A stretch of DNA of 64,000 bases from an uncultured Enterococcus sp. (GCF_913775425.1 NZ_CAJYIS010000057.1:1-64000); one strand, 5' to 3'; shown: positions 1 to 11,268, numbered from the stretch's first letter. The notes: generated by a model not told the origin, from the letters alone. Program-made: numbers and translations.

Positions 1-2
1 TC

Positions 3-1769
3 TTACTGCATATGGGAATCGACACAGTCGATCTAAAAGGGGCTCCTTTTAAAGTCAACGTTTCACAAGGAGAAGAGATTCAAGCTGGAGCACCATTAGC
101 AACAGTCGATTTAGAAAAAGTAAAAGCTGCTGGAAAAGATATTACGATCATTGTTGCGATCACAAATACCCAGCAAATGGTCGATATTTTTGGCGTCAAA
201 ACGAGTCGTGAAGTCCATGCAGGCGAAACGGTCGCCACATTAACGCTCAAAGCAATAACAGCTACTGTGAAAACAGAGCCAGCAAATGATTCAACAGATA
301 AAAATGGATATGCTAAAACGGCACGTCTCGTATTAGCTGCAGTTGGAGGTAAAAAAAATATCACACAACTCATCCACTGTATCACGCGTTTGCGTTTTTA
401 TTTAAAAGATGAAACGATCCCAGATGATGAAGCGATTCGAAAAATTCCAGGTGTGATCGATGTTGCTAGAGCAGGTGGGCAATATCAAGTGGTGATTGGG
501 CAAACAGTCGAAGATGTGTTTAATGAAGCGATTGCCCAATTAGGTGATGGGTTCAGTCAAGCAAACGAAGAACAAACGAAAGTATCATTTAAAGATCAGC
601 ATGGACTATGGGCTAAGACCAAATTTGGAGCAGCAAATCTGATTGGTACAATTACCGGATCGATGATGCCAGTCGTCGGATTGTTGGCAGCTAGTGGGAT
701 GTTAAAAGGGATCTTGACGATTTTAACGACTTGGGGCGGTGTTTCGACCTCATCGCAAACCTATGTGATTATTAGTGCGATGGGGGATGCAACATTTTAT
801 TTCTTACCAGTATTAGTTGGGTTTACCGCAGCACAAAAATTAGGTTCTAATCCTGTAGTCGTTGCGATTATTGGTGCATTTTTGATTTATCCTTCACTGG
901 TCCAAATCTATGCGACAGGTAAATTTTCGTATCATATTTTAGGAATGGGAATCAATTCGAATTTTTTAGGCATCCCGATTCATATTCCACAATATACGTA
1001 TTCGATTTTTCCGATGATTTTTGCAGCTTGGATGGCTGCTAAACTTGAACCATGGATCAAAAGTTGGATGCCAGTCGTATTGAGAATGATCTTTACGCCA
1101 TTAGTTGAGATTTTTTTAGTCGGTATGACAGTCTTGATTGTAGTCGGTCCAATCATTACCTTGATTTCAACAGGTATTTCAAATGGTTTACAAGCATTGC
1201 TTCATTTAAGTTTGCCGTTATCCGGTTTGATTATTGGAGGGTTGTATCAAGTATTGGTAATTTTTGGGTTACACTGGGCAGTTATTCCAATTATTTCGGC
1301 TCAGTTATCCGTTCCCGGTGGTCATTCAGTTTTAAATGGGATTGTTTCGGTTACCATGATCGCTCAAGGTGCCGGAGCGTTAGCGGTATATGTGAAAACA
1401 CGAAATAATGAAAACTTAAAAGGATTGTCAGCATCAGCTGCAATTTCAGCGTTTTGCGGTATTACGGAACCGGCGATGTATGGGGTCAATTTAAAATATG
1501 GGCGTGTCTTTATTACTGCGAGTATGGGAGCTGCTATTGGCGGCCTGGTCAATGGATTATTAAAAGTTGATATGTTTGGCTTTACCGGTTCATTGATTGG
1601 ATTCCCATCTTTTGCAAGTAAAACCGATCCCAATAATTTCTTGTATTTCTGGATCGTATCGGCAATTACGATCATTGCAGCCTTTACTTTGACTTATCTT
1701 TTTGGCTATAAAGAATCAGATGGTCTTCATGAAAAACAAGCACCTAAAAAACGTCATCTCGGTCAATAA
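3..1769 (+). CDS. PTS beta-glucoside/trehalose-type EII, domain order IIA-IIB-IIC; 5' end outside window
   Basis: Frame stays open upstream of the ATG (LLHMGIDTVDLKG, the IIA-Glc His-site region), then IIB motif HCITRLRF, then the multi-TM IIC domain. Confidence 0.85.
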   Translation, partial: LLHMGIDTVDLKGAPFKVNVSQGEEIQAGAPLATVDLEKVKAAGKDITIIVAITNTQQMVDIFGVKTSREVHAGETVATLTLKAITATVKTEPANDSTDKNGYAKTARLVLAAVGGKKNITQLIHCITRLRFYLKDETIPDDEAIRKIPGVIDVARAGGQYQVVIGQTVEDVFNEAIAQLGDGFSQANEEQTKVSFKDQHGLWAKTKFGAANLIGTITGSMMPVVGLLAASGMLKGILTILTTWGGVSTSSQTYVIISAMGDATFYFLPVLVGFTAAQKLGSNPVVVAIIGAFLIYPSLVQIYATGKFSYHILGMGINSNFLGIPIHIPQYTYSIFPMIFAAWMAAKLEPWIKSWMPVVLRMIFTPLVEIFLVGMTVLIVVGPIITLISTGISNGLQALLHLSLPLSGLIIGGLYQVLVIFGLHWAVIPIISAQLSVPGGHSVLNGIVSVTMIAQGAGALAVYVKTRNNENLKGLSASAAISAFCGITEPAMYGVNLKYGRVFITASMGAAIGGLVNGLLKVDMFGFTGSLIGFPSFASKTDPNNFLYFWIVSAITIIAAFTLTYLFGYKESDGLHEKQAPKKRHLGQ

Positions 1770-1771
1770 AA

Positions 1772-1815
1772 AAATCCCCGTCTGTTTGCTAATTGAAGCA
1801 AACAGATGGGGATTT
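1772..1815. terminator. Bidirectional intrinsic terminator
   Basis: AAATCCCCgTCTGTTTGC-loop-GCAAACAGAtGGGGATTT between convergent genes. Confidence 0.85.
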
Positions 1816-2509
1816 AGCTTTGAATAAAAAATTGAGAATAGTCTGGATGATAATAGTTTTTCGAAAAATCAAATGGTTTTCCCGCAGCAGTGTAATAGAG
1901 TTCCTCGATAAATAAAACAGGGTCTTTTACGTTCAGTTCTAAAAAGTGAGCGATATCTTCTTTGACACGAGCAACTTTCAAATATTTATCGGAAAAACCA
2001 ATTTGTAAATTCAACCCTTTTTCTAAATAATCAAAAATCGAATCTTCTGCAATCGCGCGATTTAAAAAGGGGACAATATCTTGTTTATAGTAGGATTGTT
2101 CAAAGCAAAAAACTTGTCCACGAATCGAGTGCACACGTTCAACAAAGTAAATAGGATCACCGACATCGCATTGCAAATTAGTCGCAATCTCTTTAGTTGC
2201 GGCTATGGTTTCTAGTGTAATCACGCGTGATGTTTCATCGGCTGCTTTTAAATCATCCGTAAAGCCACGATTTTGAATCAAGCTGATATACCCACGCCGT
2301 TTTTTTCGGCGTACAAAAATCCCACTACCTTGGACTTGATAGATCACACCACGTTCTTCTAAAAGCTGTAAGGTTTTTAAAATCGTGTTTTTGCTAACAT
2401 CGTACTCTTTGGTTAGTGTTGTGATATTGGCTAAACGTGTTCCTTGTAAGAGGTCTTGTTCTTTGATTGATCGCTCGATTGCTTGAGCGATCTCAATGTA
2501 TTTTGGCAT
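1814..2509 (-). CDS. GntR family transcriptional regulator with UTRA domain
   Basis: N-terminal wHTH (LTKEYDVSKNTILKTLQLLEERGVIYQVQGSGIFV) and UTRA-like C-terminus. Confidence 0.9.
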   Translation of the reverse strand: MPKYIEIAQAIERSIKEQDLLQGTRLANITTLTKEYDVSKNTILKTLQLLEERGVIYQVQGSGIFVRRKKRRGYISLIQNRGFTDDLKAADETSRVITLETIAATKEIATNLQCDVGDPIYFVERVHSIRGQVFCFEQSYYKQDIVPFLNRAIAEDSIFDYLEKGLNLQIGFSDKYLKVARVKEDIAHFLELNVKDPVLFIEELYYTAAGKPFDFSKNYYHPDYSQFFIQS

Positions 2510-2653
2510 GTTCTTCCTCCTAAAAAATAGTCGTCTTTAGTGTACCAAAAAAATAACTATAATTATATATATTTAAACTATTGACGATTGTATGGGTATA
2601 ATTTATTATAATGGTATAAATAAAAAAGTAAAGGTAAAGTTAGGAGAAAATGT

Positions 2654-4537
2654 ATGAGTGGAAAAGTTCGAGATTATTCACAACTAGCAAGTGATATTTT
2701 ACGCTTAGTTGGGCAAGATAATGTGGTTAATGCTACGCGTTGTGCTACTAGATTACGATTGGTACTAAAAGACACACCAAAAGATTTAAAAGAACAATTA
2801 AGTCAATTAACTGGAGTTATTACAGCAGTCGAATCTGGTGGACAAATGCAAATCGTAATCGGAACTCATGTAGGTGAAGTATACGATGCATTTGCAGCTC
2901 AAGGTAATTTTGAAAAAATGTCAGAAGAAGATGTACCAAAAGCATCAGTCATTAACCGGATCATCGCAACGATGTCCGCAGTATTCGCACCATTTATCTA
3001 TATTTTAGCCGCTGCCGGAATCTTACAAGGGATTTTGATTATTGCGAACTTATTTTTTCCAGCATTTGCTGATACGGGTACGTATCAAGTATTTAGTTTT
3101 ATCTCTTGGGCACCATTTACATTCTTACCGATTTTTATTGCGGTCACAGCATCACGCCATTTTAAATCAAATATGTACATTGCAATTGCTTGTTGTGCGG
3201 CTTTGGTATCGCCGACATGGGCTGAAATGGCAAGTTCGATTGCCAATGGACAAAGCATTACATTTTTAAACTTACCATTGACACAAACTGTTTATACATC
3301 TTCAGTATTACCACCACTACTATTAGTGTGGCTACTTTCTTATTTGGAACGTTTTTTAGAAAAACGCATTCCAAGTGTCGTTCGTTCTTTATTAGTACCA
3401 TTAGTTTGTCTAGTGATCATGGTACCTTTAACGATCCTATTGATTGGACCGATTTCTTCTGGAGTAGCCGCAGGGATTGCGAATGGATATAATTTCTTAG
3501 TCGCACATGTACCATTTTTAGCCGCTGCTATTATTGGTGGATTCTGGCAAGTAATTGTTATTTTTGGAGTTCATTGGGGAATTACACCAGTGGTATTAGC
3601 CAACTTTGACATGTATGGTCGAGATTCATTCCAAGCGTTCCAAACAATCGCTGTTATCGCTCAAGTTGGTGCGGTATTGGGTGTATTTTTAAAATCACGC
3701 AATAAAGAAATGAAAAATGTCTCACTATCTGCTTTTATTACAGGAATCTTTGGGATTACTGAGCCCTCGATCTATGGGGTAACACTAAGGTTAAAACGAC
3801 CATTTATTTATGGCTGTATTTCTGGGGGAATTGGAGCAATCGTAGCAAGTTTCTTCAATCCATTTTATTATGCATATGCAGGTTTACCTGGGCCTTTGAC
3901 TATCGTGAATGCAATCAACACAGACAATAAAAGCTCATTTATCGGGATGTTGATTGGTGCAGCCATTGGGTTGGTCGGACCTGTGATTTTGACACAAGTA
4001 TTAGGAACTGGCGAAACAATTTCAGACGATCAAGAATTAACAAAAGAGTTAGGCGATGCTAGTCATATCAATGCAGTTAATGATGCAAAAACACCAGTTT
4101 TTTCTCCACTGGAAGGAAACGTAATACAATTAGTTGACGTACCTGATGCAGTCTTTTCATCTGGTGCAATGGGAAATGGAATTGCTGTAGAACCGACGAA
4201 AGGTCGCGTTATCGCTCCTTTTGATGGGATGGTTTCAGCAGTTTTTGATACAAAACATGCTGTAGGATTAACCTCTAGTGATGGTGTCGAATTGCTTATC
4301 CATGTCGGTTTGGACACGGTCAATATGAAAGGCGATGGATTTGATTGTAAAGTAAAACAAGATCAACAAATTCGTAAAGGCGATGTCTTACTAGAGTTTG
4401 ATCAAGAAAAGATCCATCAAGCAGGCTATCCAAGCACAACGATCGTAGTTGTTCCAAATAGTGGTGATTACGAGAATATGCTGATTACTGAAAAAACAAC
4501 AGTTACACCAAACGATACGATTATTGAATTTAAATAA
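2654..4537 (+). CDS. PTS beta-glucoside-specific EIIBCA
   Basis: IIB motif RCATRLRL, IIC domain, C-terminal IIA (LLIHVGLDTVNMKGDGF). Confidence 0.92.
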   Translation: MSGKVRDYSQLASDILRLVGQDNVVNATRCATRLRLVLKDTPKDLKEQLSQLTGVITAVESGGQMQIVIGTHVGEVYDAFAAQGNFEKMSEEDVPKASVINRIIATMSAVFAPFIYILAAAGILQGILIIANLFFPAFADTGTYQVFSFISWAPFTFLPIFIAVTASRHFKSNMYIAIACCAALVSPTWAEMASSIANGQSITFLNLPLTQTVYTSSVLPPLLLVWLLSYLERFLEKRIPSVVRSLLVPLVCLVIMVPLTILLIGPISSGVAAGIANGYNFLVAHVPFLAAAIIGGFWQVIVIFGVHWGITPVVLANFDMYGRDSFQAFQTIAVIAQVGAVLGVFLKSRNKEMKNVSLSAFITGIFGITEPSIYGVTLRLKRPFIYGCISGGIGAIVASFFNPFYYAYAGLPGPLTIVNAINTDNKSSFIGMLIGAAIGLVGPVILTQVLGTGETISDDQELTKELGDASHINAVNDAKTPVFSPLEGNVIQLVDVPDAVFSSGAMGNGIAVEPTKGRVIAPFDGMVSAVFDTKHAVGLTSSDGVELLIHVGLDTVNMKGDGFDCKVKQDQQIRKGDVLLEFDQEKIHQAGYPSTTIVVVPNSGDYENMLITEKTTVTPNDTIIEFK

Positions 4538-4546
4538 ATAATTTAG

Positions 4547-5992
<1,446 letters not shown>

Positions 5993-5998
5993 TTTTTA

Positions 5999-6027
5999 GC
6001 GCGTAAAAGCTTCTTTTACGCGCTTTT
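5999..6027 (+). terminator. Intrinsic terminator
   Basis: GCGCGTAAAAG-CTT-CTTTTACGCGC followed by TTTT. Confidence 0.85.
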
Positions 6028-6142
6028 GTCTTCTTATGTACACATCTCGGTAATATTTGTAATGTAATTGCAATGAAAGTATTTACAAATAAAAAACTTG
6101 TGCTAGAATTAAATAGAAAGAATGAAAAAAGGACGTGAAGAA

Positions 6143-6964
6143 ATGAAAAAAACGATTGTAATGGGGACTTTAGCAGCTTTATTGATCGCACCTAGTTTAT
6201 TTGGTCAAGTAGTCAGTGCAGAGGATAGCCAAGCAGTAGGTGCAACACCTGTTCAAGAAACTGCAATGGCATCACGTAGTTTACGTAGCGCAAGCGATTT
6301 TGTCATCGATCCAAATGGAAAAAAAGTAACGATTACTGTAGATCCACACACGATCACTACAATTTATGATGAAAAAGGCAACAAATTAGTTCCAGCTGGC
6401 TACGAATCTGGCAATACAAAAATGTATGTTTGGTTTGAATTAAATCGTAAATTACAATCAAATGAACGAATTTACGCACAATCTGTTTCTGTACAAACAG
6501 GAAAAGTGACAGATAAATTATGGGCAACATTTGAACCAGCAGCTCAAACAGATAGTATGCCGATTTACCGAGTGTATAACCCAAACAACGGCGGACATTT
6601 ATATACAGCCAATCAAGCAGAAGCGATGCATGTCGTATCTCTAGGTTGGAATGATGAAAATATTGCTTGGGATGCACCGACGGAAGGTCAACCGATCTAT
6701 CGTTTGTATAACCCGAATAGTGGCGAACATTTTTATACAGTCGATGTTGCCGAATATGATGCAGTAGGTAAAGCTGGATGGAATCAAGAAGGACAAGTCT
6801 TCTTCTCTGATTTAGCTAAACAAGTACCCGTTTACCGTGTCTTTAATCCAAATGCTAAAGGTCCAGGTTCACATCACTATACAACAAGTGCTGGCGAACG
6901 TGATAATTTAGTCAGCATTGGTTGGAAAAATGAAGGAACAGCCTTTTACGGAGTAACAAATTAA
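6143..6964 (+). CDS. Secreted protein with three C-terminal DUF5648-type repeats
   Basis: Signal peptide MKKTIVMGTLAALLIAPSLFGQVVSA; repeats PIYRVYNPNNGGHLYT / PIYRLYNPNSGEHFYT / PVYRVFNPNAKGPGSHHYT. ATG at 6143 preferred over 6122. Confidence 0.8.
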   Translation: MKKTIVMGTLAALLIAPSLFGQVVSAEDSQAVGATPVQETAMASRSLRSASDFVIDPNGKKVTITVDPHTITTIYDEKGNKLVPAGYESGNTKMYVWFELNRKLQSNERIYAQSVSVQTGKVTDKLWATFEPAAQTDSMPIYRVYNPNNGGHLYTANQAEAMHVVSLGWNDENIAWDAPTEGQPIYRLYNPNSGEHFYTVDVAEYDAVGKAGWNQEGQVFFSDLAKQVPVYRVFNPNAKGPGSHHYTTSAGERDNLVSIGWKNEGTAFYGVTN

Positions 6965-6973
6965 TTAAAACAA

Positions 6974-7052
6974 TGAACAAAGCGAAACTAGATGAAAGGA
7001 TTCATAGTGGTTATTTAACGACTAAAATCACGGACATTTAGTTCGCTTTTTT
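6974..7052 (+). terminator. Long branched intrinsic terminator
   Basis: GCGAAACTAGATG ... CATTTAGTTCGC followed by TTTTTT, enclosing two small hairpins. Confidence 0.6.
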
Positions 7053-7120
7053 ATTAACCATTCGTACGTTTCTCTGTTTTGCGCTATAATAAAATCACTT
7101 TCAAGAAAGAAGGGATCACG

Positions 7121-7465
7121 ATGAATCGACATGTGTATTGTTTAACGTACAATGATGAAACTGGTGTTTGGATTGAATCTTTGGATATTAAAGAAGTGCA
7201 AGAAAAATATGTGATCTTAAATGAAGAAAGCCATGTATTCTCACAAAATAAACTTCCACTACACGATCAATATCGCGTACAACAAACAGCAGAGGGTTAT
7301 CTTACTTGGTGCATCGATCGCGAGAATATTTTGAAAATGAAAGCCGATTTTTTACATGATTTAGCGAAAGATTTGACGTATCTCAAACGACAAGCACAAG
7401 CGCTAGAACTTGCGATTGCTGAAGTTGAGCAATTAACGGTTACAAAATGGGAGGTTAGAGAATAG
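7121..7465 (+). CDS. Conserved hypothetical protein
   Basis: ORF with RBS gaaagaaggg before ATG 7121; no recognised domain. Confidence 0.65.
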   Translation: MNRHVYCLTYNDETGVWIESLDIKEVQEKYVILNEESHVFSQNKLPLHDQYRVQQTAEGYLTWCIDRENILKMKADFLHDLAKDLTYLKRQAQALELAIAEVEQLTVTKWEVRE

Positions 7466-7476
7466 GTGGTTTTAAA

Positions 7477-8364
7477 ATGGAATTAAGAGTATTACATTAT
7501 TTTCTATATGTGGCCAATGAAGGCTCGATTACGAAAGCTGCTAAACGGCTTCACCTAACCCAGCCTACTTTGTCACGGCAGTTGAAACAATTAGAAGAAG
7601 AGTTGCAATGTCGCTTATTTGAACGCACACCAAAAGGACTGATATTAACTTCACAAGGCCAGCTTTTAAAACAACATGCCTTGGAAATGTTTCGTTTAGA
7701 AGAAAAAATCAAAGACGAATTCCAACAAGAAAATGAGTTTTCGGGAACGTTGGTGATTGGAGCTGGTGAGTTTCAAAGTATGGGTGAGTTTGCTGAAATA
7801 GTGAAGCTTTTTCAAACTAATCATCCCGCAGTGACGGTTGAATTAGTCAGTGGTAATGCTGATTTTATTCAACAAAAGTTGACTCAAGGATTACTTGATC
7901 TAGGGATCATTTTAGAAGTAAACCAAAAAGAAGGATATACTTCGCTTTATTTTGAAACGAAAGAACAATTTGGAGTCTATGTCGACACGCATCATCCGTT
8001 AGCGACTAAACGCTTGATAAATCTAGCCGACCTAGATCATTATGCTTTATGGCGAAGTAAAAATCAGTCTGTTCAAGCCTATTTGATAGAACATTTAGGC
8101 GCTGACTATCACAATAAAAAGTGGATTGGAGAATATACTTTACTACATAATTGTCTTTACTTTTTAAAGCAAACGGACCAGATCTGTGTATCGTTGAAAC
8201 TTCCGCTGCAGCATCCTGACTTGATTTTTATACCTTTTGAACCAGATCTAAGTTTGAAAACAATCGCGATCTACCAAACGAATCAGTTACGATCCCCACT
8301 AGTTCATGCATTTTTAGAACATCTCAAGTCCATGCTTTTCGTGCATGAGATCAAAAAGAAATAG
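7477..8364 (+). CDS. LysR family transcriptional regulator
   Basis: N-terminal MELRVLHYFLYVANEGSITKAAKRLHLTQPTLSRQLKQLEEEL. Confidence 0.95.
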   Translation: MELRVLHYFLYVANEGSITKAAKRLHLTQPTLSRQLKQLEEELQCRLFERTPKGLILTSQGQLLKQHALEMFRLEEKIKDEFQQENEFSGTLVIGAGEFQSMGEFAEIVKLFQTNHPAVTVELVSGNADFIQQKLTQGLLDLGIILEVNQKEGYTSLYFETKEQFGVYVDTHHPLATKRLINLADLDHYALWRSKNQSVQAYLIEHLGADYHNKKWIGEYTLLHNCLYFLKQTDQICVSLKLPLQHPDLIFIPFEPDLSLKTIAIYQTNQLRSPLVHAFLEHLKSMLFVHEIKKK

Positions 8365-8428
8365 GTATTAGACATTTTATTTATTTTTTTGCATACTATC
8401 TTTAAAAGGAAGATGGAGGAAAATTAAG

Positions 8429-9019
8429 ATGGGAACGTTATATTTAATGCGTCATGGACAGACTTTATTTAATCAATTAGGTAAAATTCAAGGTGCATGT
8501 GATTCGCCTTTGACTGAATTAGGGATTGCTCAAGCGCAACAAGCCCAAACATATTTTCAAGAAAACCAAATTGTATTTGAAAGTATCTATGCTTCAACAC
8601 AAGAACGAGCAGTAGATACTGCAAAAATCGTTGCTAGAACAGAAGAAATCAGAATGCTTAAGGGTCTTAAAGAGTGGAATTTTGGGACGTTTGAAGGCGA
8701 AAGTGAGCGCTTGAATCCTAAGCGCAAACCTGGAGAAACTTCTTATGGTGATTTTTTTGTTCCCTATGGCGGTGAGAGTGCGGATCAAGTCCAAAATCGG
8801 ATGTATGAAACGATCTCCCAACTGATGGACAATTCGACAGGTGGTGCAGTACTTGCAGTTAGTCACGGTGGAGCGATGTATCGATTTATTCAAAAAATCG
8901 TACCAGAAGATATTGTGGCTACACTCCGATTTACGAATTGTTGCATACTAGTTTTTGATTACGCAGAACAAACATTTTCTTTTAAAGGTATCGTTCATCC
9001 TACAACGCCCAATTCTTAA
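8429..9019 (+). CDS. Histidine phosphatase (phosphoglycerate mutase-like) family protein
   Basis: LMRHGQTLFNQLGKIQG motif and later SHGG motif. Confidence 0.9.
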   Translation: MGTLYLMRHGQTLFNQLGKIQGACDSPLTELGIAQAQQAQTYFQENQIVFESIYASTQERAVDTAKIVARTEEIRMLKGLKEWNFGTFEGESERLNPKRKPGETSYGDFFVPYGGESADQVQNRMYETISQLMDNSTGGAVLAVSHGGAMYRFIQKIVPEDIVATLRFTNCCILVFDYAEQTFSFKGIVHPTTPNS

Positions 9020-9062
9020 TTTTTTCTAAAGACCAAGCATCTGGTCTAAATCAACTTAACGT

Positions 9063-9260
9063 TATAATAAAGCCCGATATATAAAGAAAACGATTTATTT
9101 TAAAATAAACTTCACAAAGTATAACGCTTACTTTGTGGGTGGAAGACAGCTGCTACTTTAGTGTGGGAGCTGTTTTTTACTATGGTCCAATAAGCTGTTA
9201 TTTAAGTGAAAGATGACGAAATTGTCAGTTCAACGAACTATCTTGTTCGTGGAATAACAA
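9063..9260 (+). promoter_or_regulatory. Structured leader/intergenic region upstream of oxdC (unassigned RNA element)
   Basis: CACAAAGTA/TACTTTGTG hairpin, ACAGCT...AGCTGT-TTTTTT terminator-like hairpin, then a three-way-junction-like element at 9197-9258. Confidence 0.45.
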
Positions 9261-9310
9261 AGTAAAGTTCGCTAAACTAGTAGTATAAATTTAGAAAGTA
9301 GGGTAAAGGT

Positions 9311-10474
9311 ATGACAAATGAACGAGTAGAACCATTTCGAGAATCAGATGGCAAAGGTTGGATCGATCATGGACCACGTAATCTTATGCGTGACCAAGAA
9401 AATCCAGATATTTTAGTACCACCTGCAACCGATCATGGAACAATTGAAAATTTACGTTTTAGCTATTCAGATGCGCATCAACGATTGGAAGAAGGCGGAT
9501 GGACACGCGAAATCACGAATCGTGAATTACCGTCATCACGTGATGTCGCTGGTGTAAATATGAGTTTGGAACCTGGTGCTTATCGCGAGATGCATTGGCA
9601 CAAAGAAGCAGAATGGGGCTTAATGTTATATGGAAATGCTCGGGTAACGGCAATCGACGAGCATGGTCGCAGTTTTATCGATGATGTAAAAGAAGGAGAT
9701 ATCTGGAATTTTGAGGCTGGGATTCCTCATTCGATTGAAGCTTTAGACCAAGGTTGTGAATTCTTACTTGTTTTTAGCGAACCGGATTTTTCAGAGAATA
9801 ATACGTTCTTAGTTTCAGACTGGCTAGCACATACACCAAAAGATATCGTAGCAGCGAATTTCAAGAAACATATCAGCGATCTAGAAAGTTTCCCAAAATC
9901 AGAAAAATACATTTTTAAAGCAAATGTCCCAGGACCGATTTCAGAAGTCGATCGTCCAAGTAGCCAAGGGACAGTACCTTCACCATTTACTTTCCATATC
10001 GATACATTAGATCCGATCATCTCAGAAGCTGGTAAGGTAAAAATCGTAGACCAAAGTGTCTTTCCAGCAGCGACAACGATTTCCGCTGCTTTTGTAGAAG
10101 TAGAACCAGGTGGCATGCGTGAACTGCATTGGCATCCACAAGCAGCAGAATGGCAATACTATATTCAAGGAAAAGCGAAAATGACGGTCTTTAACTCTGC
10201 AGGTCTAGCACGTACATTTAATTTCCAAGCAGGTGATGTAGGTGTTGTGCCAATCGTTGCTGGTCATTATGTACAAAATATCGGTGATGAACCGTTGCGT
10301 TTTGTAGAAGTCTTCAAAAACCCTGATTATTCAGATATTTCATTGAACAAATGGTTAGGCACCTCACCGGCACAAATGGTTGCCGATCACTTGAATGTGA
10401 CAAAACAATTTGCGGAGTCATTACCTGTACCGGAAACACCACAGCCTGTCATTTGGTATAAACAACCTGAATAA
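9311..10474 (+). CDS. oxdC: Bicupin oxalate decarboxylase family protein
   Basis: Two cupin metal-binding motifs (REMHWHKEAEWGLMLYG; RELHWHPQAAEWQYYIQG) and lid sequence SENNT. Confidence 0.9.
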   Translation: MTNERVEPFRESDGKGWIDHGPRNLMRDQENPDILVPPATDHGTIENLRFSYSDAHQRLEEGGWTREITNRELPSSRDVAGVNMSLEPGAYREMHWHKEAEWGLMLYGNARVTAIDEHGRSFIDDVKEGDIWNFEAGIPHSIEALDQGCEFLLVFSEPDFSENNTFLVSDWLAHTPKDIVAANFKKHISDLESFPKSEKYIFKANVPGPISEVDRPSSQGTVPSPFTFHIDTLDPIISEAGKVKIVDQSVFPAATTISAAFVEVEPGGMRELHWHPQAAEWQYYIQGKAKMTVFNSAGLARTFNFQAGDVGVVPIVAGHYVQNIGDEPLRFVEVFKNPDYSDISLNKWLGTSPAQMVADHLNVTKQFAESLPVPETPQPVIWYKQPE

Positions 10475-10555
10475 AAGCGAAGATTGTCTAGAAAACAAAG
10501 TGTTTCTAGGCAATTTTTATTTGAGTACGCAATACATCAATTAGGAGGAATCGAG

Positions 10556-11257
10556 ATGAACAATCGACGCGTGCCGACATTTCCTGTAATGGAACTGCCA
10601 ATGATCGCATTTTTACTTGCGATAGCTGCCGGATCGATGGATGGATACACTTATTTTATTGGAAAAGCGTTTAGCACAGTGCAATCAGGAAATATTATTT
10701 TAATTGGGCAAACGATTGCGACGAAAAGTTGGGATCACTTGGGAATCGTATTAGTTACTGTCTTATGTTTTGGAATAGGTTCAGTAGCGACTGGAATTTT
10801 AGAAGTGATCGGTGTGAAGAAAAAAGAAGTTTGGGCATTTGAGATTTTGATTATCGAGGCAATTGTATTGATTTTATTAGGTATCTCAGGAGTCAACAAG
10901 CTGTTTGAACCGTTACATCTTTGTATGATCATCTCATTTTTAGCTGGGATGCAAGGAAATGCGTTTCATAAAATCGATGGGATGCTCTATGGAAACGTTG
11001 CGGTGACATTAGTTGTTCAGCTCGCATTTAACTATATCGTTCAAGCTATCGCAGGTCAAAAAGATGCTTTAAAAAATAGTTGGCTATACTTTTTAGTTTT
11101 GATCGGTTTTGCTTGTGGTGGACTAATGGGAACATTTTTAACGAGTCAAATGGGTGAAAAGTCATTATGGTTTACGGCAATCTTTTTACTTGGGATTGCG
11201 ATCTACTCAAAAGTGATTAAAGCAGAAAATCATGCGATCGTGATCGATCCAGATTAG
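10556..11257 (+). CDS. YoaK/DUF1275 family membrane protein
   Basis: Hydrophobic protein with AAGSMDGYTYFIGKAFSTVQSGNIILIG; RBS aggaggaatcgag before ATG 10556. Confidence 0.85.
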   Translation: MNNRRVPTFPVMELPMIAFLLAIAAGSMDGYTYFIGKAFSTVQSGNIILIGQTIATKSWDHLGIVLVTVLCFGIGSVATGILEVIGVKKKEVWAFEILIIEAIVLILLGISGVNKLFEPLHLCMIISFLAGMQGNAFHKIDGMLYGNVAVTLVVQLAFNYIVQAIAGQKDALKNSWLYFLVLIGFACGGLMGTFLTSQMGEKSLWFTAIFLLGIAIYSKVIKAENHAIVIDPD

Positions 11258-11268
11258 GAGTGAAGAAG

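Noticed and set aside
9111-9178. Possible T-box leader (GGGTGG motif) before oxdC
   Set aside because: The GGGTGG is not followed by the ACCGCG T-box core, and oxdC is not an amino-acid-related gene.
9727-10116. 129-aa antisense ORF inside oxdC
   Set aside because: Shadow ORF opposite conserved cupin coding sequence.
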